Below are positions 1 to 7,481 of a stretch of 38,365 nt of DNA, in pieces. Numbering within the stretch: the first letter of the stretch is position 1; each line of letters opens with the position of its first letter. The stretch comes from Bdellovibrionales bacterium. GTDB taxonomy: Bacteria > Bdellovibrionota > Bacteriovoracia > Bacteriovoracales > Bacteriovoracaceae. Position numbers and translations under genes: made by a program. The notes beneath the pieces were generated by a model. The model saw only the letters and a program-made list of their open reading frames with translations, searched no databases and had not been told where the DNA came from. Where the stretch lies: positions 1 to 38,365 of the forward strand of contig JAHEZZ010000004.1 of NCBI GenBank assembly GCA_023250815.1, given 5' to 3'.

Positions 1-78
1 TTATTGTTTTTGATCTTCCCATTATTTTTGGGAAAAAAAGCTTTAAAGAATTTGTCACTTTTTCGAATGTCGAAATAA
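1..78 (+). CDS. C-terminal end of an upstream gene (partial)
   Basis: Frame 1 is open from the window edge to a TAA at 76-78 and reads as a hydrophobic stretch (LLFLIFPLFLG) followed by a basic tail (KKALKNLSLFRMSK). This looks like the last membrane segment and cytoplasmic tail of an integral membrane protein. The stop lies 8 bases before the next ATG on the same strand, the spacing expected in an operon. Only 25 codons are visible, so the family cannot be named and the reading could be fortuitous. Confidence 0.35.
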   Translation, partial: LLFLIFPLFLGKKALKNLSLFRMSK

Positions 79-86
79 ATGGAAAA

Positions 87-1346
87 ATGAAAATGATTTT
101 CTCTGGCGTTCTGCTTATCCCTCTACTTATTTTGCTCTCTTTAGTATCCCCCATCTTTTTTTCTCTTGAAGATATTAACGGTTATCTGGTTAATGAAAAT
201 ATTATTAAATACCACCATCTTAACCAAGATGAAGTTGCCAGTTTTGCTGGACGCATTCCAAATACCGATTTGGAATTTCACGGACATCTTTTTAACCCTC
301 AAAAAAAGGGTGATATGATTGAGGCCGCCCCTCTCATCTTTGCATCTTACTCTCCACAAATTTCCTCTTTGACATTATTTCAACAAGAAAAATCAAAGAT
401 ACTGCAAATTGATATTTCTAATGAGATTAAAATTCGTCCCATGCTCAATTTACTCGACAATGGAAACCCTCTTTTTCCCTTGATTATGCCTCAGGCAAAT
501 TATTTAACAACTGATGATAGTACCCTTTCAAATATTGAATCACAGACAGAGATTGTCGAAATAATTAAAGATTCATTCAGTTTAAGTTTAGAAAACTTTC
601 CCGAATATCTGATTAAATATGGGCCATTTGTTAGCGGAACATTGCAATTTAGAAGATCATTTTTAAAAATGTTAGGAGTCGCCAGGCCATCTGAAATTAG
701 TCTTTCTAAAGTTGCAGGGTTGGATTATATTTCTGTTATTAGGCCAGAGAGTAACGAGCAAACTAAAAAATATTACATCAATTTAGATTTTTCTGCCGAA
801 TCCACCTATCATATTATTTTTTCTTATAATGACAGCGATCAAATTTGGGCCAATAATATGATCTCAAAGTTTCTAAGGACTATTAAAAATTCCAGGAATA
901 AAAAGAAAAGCGGCCAAGAAAAATCAATATTAGAAAAAGAATTTGATTTTATGTCTCAAATTTATTCACTCTCTGAGGCAAAAAATATAAAAACACTGAT
1001 CGCTGGTTTTATCACCAAGGAAGATGAAACGTGGTGGATTTCAAAACTCAAACTTGAGGCACTTGAAGTGCTCAAGATAAAGAATAAAACAGTTCTCCAA
1101 GTTTATTTGAACAAATTAAAAACAATGGCCAATAAGGCAGAAGTATTCACTCATATCGATCTCACCAAATGGGATAACGGCAAGATAAAGAGCAATACTC
1201 CCGATGAAGATAACGAGAAAGTAAAACACCAAATTGAATTGATTAAACAATTAATCAACAAAATGAATGAAATTTATCAGGCCACTCAAAATCAAAACTT
1301 ATCTTATTTTGACTCTCAATCTTCTATGGCCAAAGATCACAAATAA
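87..1346 (+). CDS. Hypothetical membrane-anchored or secreted protein
   Basis: A 419-residue protein of no family I recognise. Residues 1-27 form a hydrophobic segment (FSGVLLIPLLILLSLVSPIFF) after a short basic start, so it is either an uncleaved anchor or a signal peptide; there is no lipobox. The rest is soluble, lysine-rich and mixed alpha/beta, and the last 80 or so residues are mainly charged helix (EKVKHQIELIKQLINKMNEIYQ) that could form a coiled coil. The ATG follows the upstream stop by 8 bases, and tgt begins 15 bases after this gene ends, so it is probably part of a plus-strand operon. The annotation is structural only; I infer an envelope location with the C-terminal bulk outside the cytoplasm. 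Confidence 0.7.
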   Translation: MKMIFSGVLLIPLLILLSLVSPIFFSLEDINGYLVNENIIKYHHLNQDEVASFAGRIPNTDLEFHGHLFNPQKKGDMIEAAPLIFASYSPQISSLTLFQQEKSKILQIDISNEIKIRPMLNLLDNGNPLFPLIMPQANYLTTDDSTLSNIESQTEIVEIIKDSFSLSLENFPEYLIKYGPFVSGTLQFRRSFLKMLGVARPSEISLSKVAGLDYISVIRPESNEQTKKYYINLDFSAESTYHIIFSYNDSDQIWANNMISKFLRTIKNSRNKKKSGQEKSILEKEFDFMSQIYSLSEAKNIKTLIAGFITKEDETWWISKLKLEALEVLKIKNKTVLQVYLNKLKTMANKAEVFTHIDLTKWDNGKIKSNTPDEDNEKVKHQIELIKQLINKMNEIYQATQNQNLSYFDSQSSMAKDHK

Positions 1347-1361
1347 TGTCATGAGAGTGAA

Positions 1362-2528
1362 ATGAGCGATATAAGCAACAAAGTTAAAGAATATTTTAGT
1401 TTTAAATTACTACACAAAGATATTAATTGTGGCGCCAGAGCAGGTATAATCACAACACCTCATGGTGAAATCCCCACTCCCGTTTTTATGCCGGTAGGTA
1501 CTCACGGGGCAATAAAGGCAATGCCACCCTCCTTTCTTTATCAGATGGATACTAAAATTATTCTTGCGAACACTTACCATTTACACTTAAGCCCTGGCCC
1601 TGAACTTATTCAAAAGGCCGGTGGCATCCACAAATTTATGGGTTGGCAAGGCCCTATTTTAACTGATTCAGGTGGCTTTCAAGTCTTTTCATTACAAAGA
1701 AAAAGTATCAAAGAAGAAGGCGCAGAATTTAAAGATTTAGAAGGCAAAACAATTTTGCTTTCCCCCGAGACTTCTATTAGTACCCAACAAAAATTGGGCA
1801 GCGACATTATGATGGCCTTTGATGAATGCATTCCCTATCCCGCCACTCGTGATTATGTTGAAAAATCTATAGCTCGAACCCATCGATGGCTTAGGCGCTG
1901 TATCGAAAGCTGGAAAAATGAAAAACAGGCCCTTTTTGGAATTATTCAGGGTTCAACCTTTGATGATTTAAGAACAAAATGTGTAGAAGAAGTTTGCTCT
2001 CTTGATCTTCCAGGTTACGCCATTGGTGGAGTTTCGGTTGGCGAAGGCCATGAGTTAATGAAAAAGATTGTAACCTTTACGGCACCTCAAATGCCTACTG
2101 AAAAACCTCGCTATGTCATGGGAGTTGGCACCCCTCAAGATCTCTTAATGATCTGGGAAAATGGCATTGATATGAGCGACTGTATTATTCCCACCAAATA
2201 TGCAAGGGGCGGAACACTTTTTACTTCTCGTGGAAAAATTCGCATCAGGCACCGCAATTACCGCCGAGATTTTTATCCGGTTGATACGAGCTGCGTTTGC
2301 TATACCTGCCAAAATTTTACTCGCTCTTACCTTAAGCACCTTTTTGATTCTAATGAAATTTTAGGACAAATATTAACAACCATCCACAATATTGCTTACT
2401 ATAAAAAGCTGGCAGAAAAGGCACGTGAAGCGATTTTAGAAAATCGCTACCTTGAATTTAAGGCCGAAGTTTCAAAATATTATCCCGTAGATGAAGAAAC
2501 CTCTCAGGAAGATTTAAATAGCGATTAA
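1362..2528 (+). CDS. tgt: Queuine/preQ1 tRNA-guanine transglycosylase
   Basis: Exchanges guanine-34 in the GUN anticodons of Asp, Asn, His and Tyr tRNAs for preQ1, the first tRNA-bound step of queuosine formation. The family signatures are all present: the early MPVGTHGAIK segment, the base-binding LTDSGGFQVFSL block, GYAIGGVSVGEG, and the catalytic block DMSDCIIPTKYARGG with the nucleophilic Asp context. The C-terminal zinc site is visible as CVCYTCQNF followed by a downstream His (YLKHLF). At 388 residues it is close to the usual bacterial length of about 375, with a slightly longer acidic tail. The ATG is preceded by GAGAGTGAA. Its TAA overlaps the stop of convergent serC within TTAA. Confidence 0.96.
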   Translation: MSDISNKVKEYFSFKLLHKDINCGARAGIITTPHGEIPTPVFMPVGTHGAIKAMPPSFLYQMDTKIILANTYHLHLSPGPELIQKAGGIHKFMGWQGPILTDSGGFQVFSLQRKSIKEEGAEFKDLEGKTILLSPETSISTQQKLGSDIMMAFDECIPYPATRDYVEKSIARTHRWLRRCIESWKNEKQALFGIIQGSTFDDLRTKCVEEVCSLDLPGYAIGGVSVGEGHELMKKIVTFTAPQMPTEKPRYVMGVGTPQDLLMIWENGIDMSDCIIPTKYARGGTLFTSRGKIRIRHRNYRRDFYPVDTSCVCYTCQNFTRSYLKHLFDSNEILGQILTTIHNIAYYKKLAEKAREAILENRYLEFKAEVSKYYPVDEETSQEDLNSD

Positions 2529-3661
2529 TTTTCAATTAAATGAGAAATCAAATCTGTCAGTTTTTTGAGATCAGAAATTGTAATATTGTGAAATAGAGAA
2601 ATTCGAAATTGATTCTTGCCCAGTTTTCGGTAAGCATCAATACCGTAGGCCACTTTTTCTTTTTCAAAAAGCTCAATCATTGTGCCAACATCATATTTCT
2701 CATCCACATTAATTGTAGCAACCGCAACCGAACGAAATTTTTCATCCTTAACGTAAGGGGAAAGATACTCTTTGGATTCTGCCCAAGAGTAAATATGACG
2801 GGCCTTCTCTTTGGCCATTTCTTGTACTTTTTTATAACCCAAATTATTCATCAGTTTAATTTGTTCATTTAATAAAAAAATTGTAGTGAGCGCTGGAGTA
2901 TTGTAAGTTTGATTTTGTTCACCATTTACAATCGCTTGTTTAAAACTCAACATTTCAGGAATATAACGACTTTTATCCTCGGCAATTTTGAGCGCTCGAG
3001 CACGGGCCTTAGGAGACAATAGGGCAATCCATAAACCACCATCCGAAGCGAAAACTTTTTGCGGTGAAAAGAAATAAAAATCAACAGCAGAAAGATCGCA
3101 AGGACATTGGCCAGCACCACTTGTCGCATCAACGCACAAGATGGCCTGTGAATGCACCTTAGGCAGTTCAGACATTTGCACACCGGTGGAGGTTTCATTG
3201 AGAGTCACACAAATAACATCAGAACTTAAAACATCGTACCCATTGTTCCCTTCACCCACGCCCTTTTTTATTTGTTCAGAACTAATCCATTTTACTGCTT
3301 GTGAAGACTGGAACCATTTTTCAGAAAACTCTCCACAGGTAAAATGAGTCACTTTTTTTTCCACCAGTCCCAAGGCCACCATATCAAAAACTAAAGTTGC
3401 CCCTCCATTGCCCAATATCACTGAGTAATCTTCGGGTGCATTAAAATATTTTTTAAGTCCCTCTTGTATTTCTTTTACTCTATTTCTGACCGCCAGTTTG
3501 CGATGACTGGTACCCAAATATTGATGGCCTGTTTTTAAAAGATTCTCTACATGTAAAATAGGGATTAAGGATGGCCCACAACCAAATCTAGGATCGCTGG
3601 GTTTTAAATGATCGGGAATCTTTGCCCCTTCAAAAACTTTTGCTCTTATTTCTCCGTTCAT
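2525..3661 (-). CDS. serC: Phosphoserine aminotransferase (serC_3/actinobacterial-like type)
   Basis: A PLP fold-type I aminotransferase, predicted to convert 3-phosphohydroxypyruvate and glutamate into phosphoserine in serine synthesis. The opening PSDPRFGCGPS, the GTSHRKLAVRN segment and ILGNGGATLVFD match the phosphoserine transaminase subgroup best known from Actinobacteria rather than the E. coli SerC subgroup. The PLP-binding lysine is in SPQKVFASDGG near residue 200, preceded by the cofactor Asp in CVDATSGAG. Length (378) fits. The ATG has GAGG five bases upstream, and a TATAAT hexamer sits 9 bases before the ATG, so the leader would be almost absent if that is the -10. It diverges from the barrel gene at 3778 across a 116-bp gap holding a perfect palindrome. 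Confidence 0.88.
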   Translation of the reverse strand: MNGEIRAKVFEGAKIPDHLKPSDPRFGCGPSLIPILHVENLLKTGHQYLGTSHRKLAVRNRVKEIQEGLKKYFNAPEDYSVILGNGGATLVFDMVALGLVEKKVTHFTCGEFSEKWFQSSQAVKWISSEQIKKGVGEGNNGYDVLSSDVICVTLNETSTGVQMSELPKVHSQAILCVDATSGAGQCPCDLSAVDFYFFSPQKVFASDGGLWIALLSPKARARALKIAEDKSRYIPEMLSFKQAIVNGEQNQTYNTPALTTIFLLNEQIKLMNNLGYKKVQEMAKEKARHIYSWAESKEYLSPYVKDEKFRSVAVATINVDEKYDVGTMIELFEKEKVAYGIDAYRKLGKNQFRISLFHNITISDLKKLTDLISHLIEN

Positions 3662-3710
3662 TAAAACCTCATTATATCTTCATTTCAAAGGGTACAAAAA
3701 TCAATTCAAC

Positions 3711-3727
3711 GGCAATATACTATTGCC
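3711..3727. promoter_or_regulatory. Perfect palindrome between divergent genes, possible operator
   Basis: GGCAATATACTATTGCC is a perfect inverted repeat with 7-base arms around TAC. It lies in the divergent gap between serC (minus) and the barrel gene (plus), eight bases before a TATAAA hexamer (3735-3740) that would be the -10 of the plus-strand gene, so it covers that promoter's -35/spacer. It has no T-tract and so is not a terminator. A repressor site is the most economical reading; this is inference. Confidence 0.4.
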
Positions 3728-3777
3728 ATCATCTTATAAAATGAAGAAAATAATGTTCTCCAATTTAATGAGGATCT

Positions 3778-4494
3778 ATGTTTAAACCCTTATCTCCGTT
3801 ATTTTTTTTCAGCATTGTCACACTCATGATGCTTGCTGCTTTTTCTGGTCACGCTCAAGAATCTGCGACCGAGGGCGGTTTTAAATTGGACGAAAATATC
3901 GGCGCTCCCCCAATTGACAGCACCACTAAAAATCAAAAAACAGAAGCTCCTTTGGACACAATAAAAAGAAGGCCGGAACTGGGAATTGGGGCAGGTACGA
4001 TGACTCAATCTTTTCGAAAAGTTCAAATCAATTCAAGTGGCAACAAAAATAATTTTACCTTTGCTCCTTATTTTTCTCTGTCCCTAAAATTTCCTTTATC
4101 AGAACGTTTTTCATTACTGCCTTCAGGTGGCATAACTTTTCCACAAACAGGAAGGGATGAAAATATTACAAAATTAACCTATTATCTATTGGGCGAAGGT
4201 GCCCTTCAGTTTAATGACTTTACCATTAAAGGCGGCACTGGTTTCTCAATGAATTATTATAAAGGCAAAGGCGGAGAAGCTCTGCTAAATAATGGCAATG
4301 GGGTCACAAGTTTTACAGTACCCAGTGGTTCATCTACCACAAGAAATATCATTTTATCTTTAGGTGCAGAATATCGCTTTATTGCAAAGTGGGCGGCACA
4401 GTTGCAAACTATCATTTTAAACCCCCACACCAGTCAGTCACGAGCAGTGACCTATACATTATCGGCGGTATTTTTTGTAGCACTTGGAGAATAA
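3778..4494 (+). CDS. Secreted protein, probable small outer-membrane beta-barrel
   Basis: A 238-residue protein with a clear Sec signal peptide (FFFSIVTLMMLAAFSGHAQ, cleavage probably after AHA-type GHA). A low-complexity linker (about 22-65) rich in acidic residues and Thr is followed by alternating hydrophobic/polar strands with aromatic belts (FAPYFSLSLKFPL, LTYYLLGEGALQF, IILSLGAEYRF, VTYTLSAVFFVALGE), the pattern of an 8-stranded outer-membrane barrel. The ATG has GAGG a few bases upstream. The metalloprotease gene begins 21 bases downstream on the same strand, so the two are probably co-transcribed. No ligand or family can be named from sequence. Confidence 0.7.
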   Translation: MFKPLSPLFFFSIVTLMMLAAFSGHAQESATEGGFKLDENIGAPPIDSTTKNQKTEAPLDTIKRRPELGIGAGTMTQSFRKVQINSSGNKNNFTFAPYFSLSLKFPLSERFSLLPSGGITFPQTGRDENITKLTYYLLGEGALQFNDFTIKGGTGFSMNYYKGKGGEALLNNGNGVTSFTVPSGSSTTRNIILSLGAEYRFIAKWAAQLQTIILNPHTSQSRAVTYTLSAVFFVALGE

Positions 4495-4515
4495 CCCTTA
4501 ACGGGCGGAGAATTT

Positions 4516-5400
4516 ATGAAAAAAATTTGCTTAACTTTTTTTTGTCTCATGTTTATCAATAACTCATATGCCTTTACGCTAAGTAATTCGGCCGCTGCCG
4601 CCTTCGCTGGAGATCGTGTCACAATTGATGTGGCCTCTCATAATTGCTCTAATATTGGCATGAGCAATCAACAGCTTCTTGATGCCGCAAATGAAGCAGC
4701 TGAACAATATTGGAATGATGTTCCTACAAGTCGATTGAGATTAGCAAAAGGTGGCCTAAGATCGGTCAGCTCCCTTTTTCAAACGGATGTCATCTGTGTC
4801 AGTGGAACAGACTGTACTCCAACTCCTGCCCTTGTCGTGAGCAGCGGAATTCTTATTAGCTGTAATAATAATTCTGGCAATTTTTCATCAGGCGGTGTGC
4901 TTTCTGTCACGGTACCAAATAGTATCACTGGACGAATAATCAATGGCGCCTTAATACTAATTAATGACCGTTCAGATAATCAATTCCAAAATAAATCCCA
5001 TGCCGAGCAAGTATCAATTTTGGCCCATGAAATAGGACACGCAATAGGCCTAGGCCACAGTGCAGTTGAAGATTCGCTCATGTACTACCGAAGTATCTCC
5101 ACACGCAGAGCTTTAGGCCAAGATGATATTGATGGAGTGTCTTATCTCTACCCAACTGAGCAGCCTATTAAAGGTTGTGGTTCAATCGCTCTTATTGATT
5201 CATCTGATGAAAATGGTATTAACAACAATAAAAAAATATGGCATCAGCATGGCGCTAATAAAAAGAGAGAAGAAGTTTCCCCTTTCCCACAAAAAAATAC
5301 TGCAGCCATATTGGCCATCATGATCGGAATGGCCATTCCTTATTTACTAAGTAAATGTTTAAAAATTTCTAAAAAATATCTCAAATACAACTTTAATTAA
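4516..5400 (+). CDS. Secreted matrixin-type (M10-like) zinc metalloprotease with C-terminal anchor
   Basis: The zinc site HEIGHAIGLGHS matches the metzincin consensus HExxHxxGxxH(S/D), and the following SLMYY supplies the Met-turn, placing it near the matrixins. An N-terminal signal peptide (ICLTFFCLMFINNSYA) exports it; a propeptide with an obvious cysteine switch is not seen. The segment after the catalytic domain (RRALGQDDIDGVSYLYP) is the usual M10 C-terminal helix. The protein then has GCGSIALID, a polar linker, and a terminal hydrophobic helix (AAILAIMIGMAIPYLLSKCL) ending in basic residues, so mature enzyme is probably membrane-tethered or processed at the C-terminus. SD GGAG lies 5 bases before the ATG. 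In a predator-like genome a role in prey or surface proteolysis is plausible but not shown. Confidence 0.85.
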   Translation: MKKICLTFFCLMFINNSYAFTLSNSAAAAFAGDRVTIDVASHNCSNIGMSNQQLLDAANEAAEQYWNDVPTSRLRLAKGGLRSVSSLFQTDVICVSGTDCTPTPALVVSSGILISCNNNSGNFSSGGVLSVTVPNSITGRIINGALILINDRSDNQFQNKSHAEQVSILAHEIGHAIGLGHSAVEDSLMYYRSISTRRALGQDDIDGVSYLYPTEQPIKGCGSIALIDSSDENGINNNKKIWHQHGANKKREEVSPFPQKNTAAILAIMIGMAIPYLLSKCLKISKKYLKYNFN

Positions 5401-5407
5401 ATTTGCC

Positions 5408-5426
5408 TATACTGGGGATCAGTGTA
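5408..5426 (+). repeat. Short TATACTGGG-ATCAGTRTA imperfect palindrome, copy A
   Basis: TATACTGGGGATCAGTGTA, eight bases after the protease stop codon. The same sequence recurs at 30739-30756 (also just after a plus-strand stop) and, inverted, within the murD promoter region (8890-8910). The arms TATACTG and CAGTRTA are self-complementary around GGGAT. There is no T-tract, so a simple terminator is unlikely. Confidence 0.5.
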
Positions 5427-5584
5427 ATTGCTGAGAAGACACATAGATTTTTCGGGGCGTTTTATGAATTTGCCCTTCATCTCGAATTGGATCAGCTATG
5501 GCAATTTTCATCAAAAAAGCAGTAATAAAGAATATAATAATTTGAGTCAAACGAAAATCCATAAATCACCCTCAATCCCGCCGC

Positions 5585-5683
5585 TTATACTCCTCACGTT
5601 TGAGTTTTCCAATTTGGAAAACTCAATATTACGAGTGGTATGCCCGGACAGTTTACTTGAAAAGTAAACTGGTAGAGGTATAA
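5585..5683 (+). repeat. Double-hairpin TTATAC element, copy 1 (upstream of aminopeptidase P)
   Basis: A 99-bp element bounded by TTATACTCC and GAGGTATAA, which are near-inverted repeats of each other. Hairpin 1 is perfect: TTGAGTTTTCC, loop AATTT, GGAAAACTCAA. Hairpin 2 is perfect: CAGTTTACTT, loop GAA, AAGTAAACTG. An outer partial stem pairs ATACTCCTC with GAGTGGTAT. The loop of hairpin 2 begins a TTGAAA hexamer (5657-5662), and TATAAC follows after 16 bases (5679-5684) at the right end, a plausible sigma-70 promoter reading toward the downstream gene, whose ATG is 37 bases on. Related elements are at 18226, 18435, 26506 and 33197. Confidence 0.75.
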
Positions 5684-5720
5684 CGGAGACAGTTTAAATT
5701 TTCTTTAGTACAATCTGTGT

Positions 5721-7481
5721 ATGAATGAAGAGAATTTAAATCGCCCTTTTCGCCTCTCAAAAGAGCAAATCAAAGACAACATAACTAAGGCCACGCTTTT
5801 TTTAAGAAATCAAAAAATAGATGCTCTTTATATTACCAGTAATGATCTGTATTTAAACGAGTATACCCCCCTGGAAGAATGCCACCGTTATTATTTCAGC
5901 GGGTTTACTGGATCAGTTGCCGATTTATTAATTTTAAGTACCGGCAAAGTGCTTTTATTTGTCGACGGAAGATACCATCAGCAAGCAGATTTAGAAACAG
6001 ACCCAAATAAGGTAGAAGTTTTTAAATGCCCATATGGAGTCTCTCCCTACAACGCTCTTAAAAATCAGATAAAAGATCACAAAATAAAAAAACTGGGGAT
6101 TGAAGGCCAGCGAACACCCTTTAACTCTGCTCTTGATATCGAAAGTATTTGCTCGGTTATTTCCATTGATGAAAATCAATTTGCCCAAGTTATTGCTTTT
6201 CAAAGCGCTCCATGCTTAGGGGAGGCCTATCTCTTGTCAAAAGAGATTACTGGGGAAGATCTAAAAAATAAATTATCTAGGGCAACTCAAAACTGTGAAA
6301 ATCTTTTTCTTACTGCTTTAGATAGTATCGCTTGGCTGACAAATGCTCGAGGTTACCAACTTCCCTACCAAAGCACTTATCGTACCAAAGCATTAGCAAC
6401 AACAAATAAAATATTTCTTTTTATGCCGAAGGAAACATTAATTCATTCCTCACTTCAAAATCATCCTCAAATAAATATTGTAAGAACAAAATACCATCAA
6501 CTGGCCCAAGAAATTAAAAAACTTCAAGAGCAAAAACTGATACAGGGCGATTCTATTTCTTGCGAATTTGATCGAATTACCGCTAGCGATTACCAATCTT
6601 TAGCAGACACCTTTAGAAAAGAAAATGTCATTGATTTGCCTAAAGGTATTTTACCCTTACACGCTTTTAAAAATAATATTGAAATAGGCCAAATGGAAAT
6701 TTCATTTAAAAATGCTGACCAGGCAATCTTTAACACCATAAAATGGGTCAAAGAAAATATTAATTCTGAGGTGCAAATAAGTGAGCTTGAATATTACCAT
6801 AAGGCGAATGCCTACTACCTTGAAACTGGCCGTAAAGCTCAGAGTTTTAAAACTATTGCGGCAGTAGGGCCAAACTCTTCTATCATTCATTTTAATTCTC
6901 CCTCCTCAGATGTCATAATAAAAAAAAATGAATTAATACTTCTTGATTCCGGTGCTTTTTATGAATGTGGATTAGCAACAGATTGCACGCGTACATTTTT
7001 ATCTGGAGGCGAGGCCACAAGTTTACAAAAAAAAATTTACACTTTAGTTTTAAAATCCCTTCTGAGCGTTCAAAATGCTATTTTCCCTGAAGGATCTACT
7101 GGATCATTTATTGATGGAGTTGCTCGTATGCCAATGCTTCTTCATGGCCATAACTATGCTCATGGGACAGGCCACGGCGTAGGAATAAATGTTCATGAAG
7201 GAATGTATTCAGTGGTACCAACTTCAAATACTCCTCTCTATGCGGGGCTAGTTGGCTCTCTCGAGCCTGGTATTTATCTTCCCGGAATTGGTGGTGTTCG
7301 CCTGGAAAATATTTGTGTAGTAGAAAAACACACAACGTTTGCAGGCATGCTGAGATTTAGACCCTTGAGTTTTGTCGGATTTGACCCTGCACTAATTGAT
7401 AAAGACCTAATGAACAACGATGAAATTCGCTGGCTCGAAAATTATCAAATAGAATGCAAAGAAAGAGGTACTGCTCGTTAA
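5721..7481 (+). CDS. Xaa-Pro aminopeptidase (M24B, long form)
   Basis: Predicted dimetal aminopeptidase that removes N-terminal residues before proline, probably cytoplasmic as no signal is present. At 586 residues it matches the long, three-domain aminopeptidase P type: two creatinase-like domains (about 10-155 and 165-320), the pita-bread M24 domain (about 325-535), and a C-terminal extension (RPLSFVGFDPALIDKDLMN) typical of this subgroup. Metal ligands are visible in LLDSGAFYECGLATDCTRTF (two Asp), HGTGHGVG (His), SLEPGIYLPG (Glu) and GGVRLENICVV (Glu). No SD precedes the ATG; TACAAT lies six bases upstream, so a leaderless transcript is possible, in addition to the promoter in the upstream repeat. 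Its stop overlaps that of convergent murD. Confidence 0.92.
   Translation: MNEENLNRPFRLSKEQIKDNITKATLFLRNQKIDALYITSNDLYLNEYTPLEECHRYYFSGFTGSVADLLILSTGKVLLFVDGRYHQQADLETDPNKVEVFKCPYGVSPYNALKNQIKDHKIKKLGIEGQRTPFNSALDIESICSVISIDENQFAQVIAFQSAPCLGEAYLLSKEITGEDLKNKLSRATQNCENLFLTALDSIAWLTNARGYQLPYQSTYRTKALATTNKIFLFMPKETLIHSSLQNHPQINIVRTKYHQLAQEIKKLQEQKLIQGDSISCEFDRITASDYQSLADTFRKENVIDLPKGILPLHAFKNNIEIGQMEISFKNADQAIFNTIKWVKENINSEVQISELEYYHKANAYYLETGRKAQSFKTIAAVGPNSSIIHFNSPSSDVIIKKNELILLDSGAFYECGLATDCTRTFLSGGEATSLQKKIYTLVLKSLLSVQNAIFPEGSTGSFIDGVARMPMLLHGHNYAHGTGHGVGINVHEGMYSVVPTSNTPLYAGLVGSLEPGIYLPGIGGVRLENICVVEKHTTFAGMLRFRPLSFVGFDPALIDKDLMNNDEIRWLENYQIECKERGTAR

Larger units (their letters stand above)
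5401..5720. other. 320-bp intergenic region carrying two repeat elements and promoter candidates
   Basis: No convincing gene is present: the 79-aa track ORF here has no SD, no family features and runs through the inverted repeats. What the region holds is a short TATACTGGGGATCAGTGTA repeat just after the protease stop, a full double-hairpin repeat at 5585-5683, and a TACAAT hexamer (5709-5714) six bases before the aminopeptidase ATG. The part between 5427 and 5584 shows nothing I can assign. Confidence 0.6.

Noticed and set aside
2609-2872. Track ORFs opposite serC (for example 87 aa plus strand)
   Set aside because: Shadows of serC in other frames, with no initiation signals.
5428-5667. 79-aa ORF between the protease and aminopeptidase P
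   Set aside because: No SD, no protein-like features, and it crosses the inverted repeats of copy 1.
5585-5683. Interpretation of the repeat as a CRISPR array or a tRNA-like gene
   Set aside because: Copies are dispersed, not regularly spaced, have no spacers, and do not fold as a tRNA cloverleaf with TPsiC and D motifs.
5585-5683. Interpretation of the repeat hairpins as Rho-independent terminators of upstream genes
   Set aside because: No T-tracts follow the hairpins, and the elements sit closer to downstream starts than to upstream stops.
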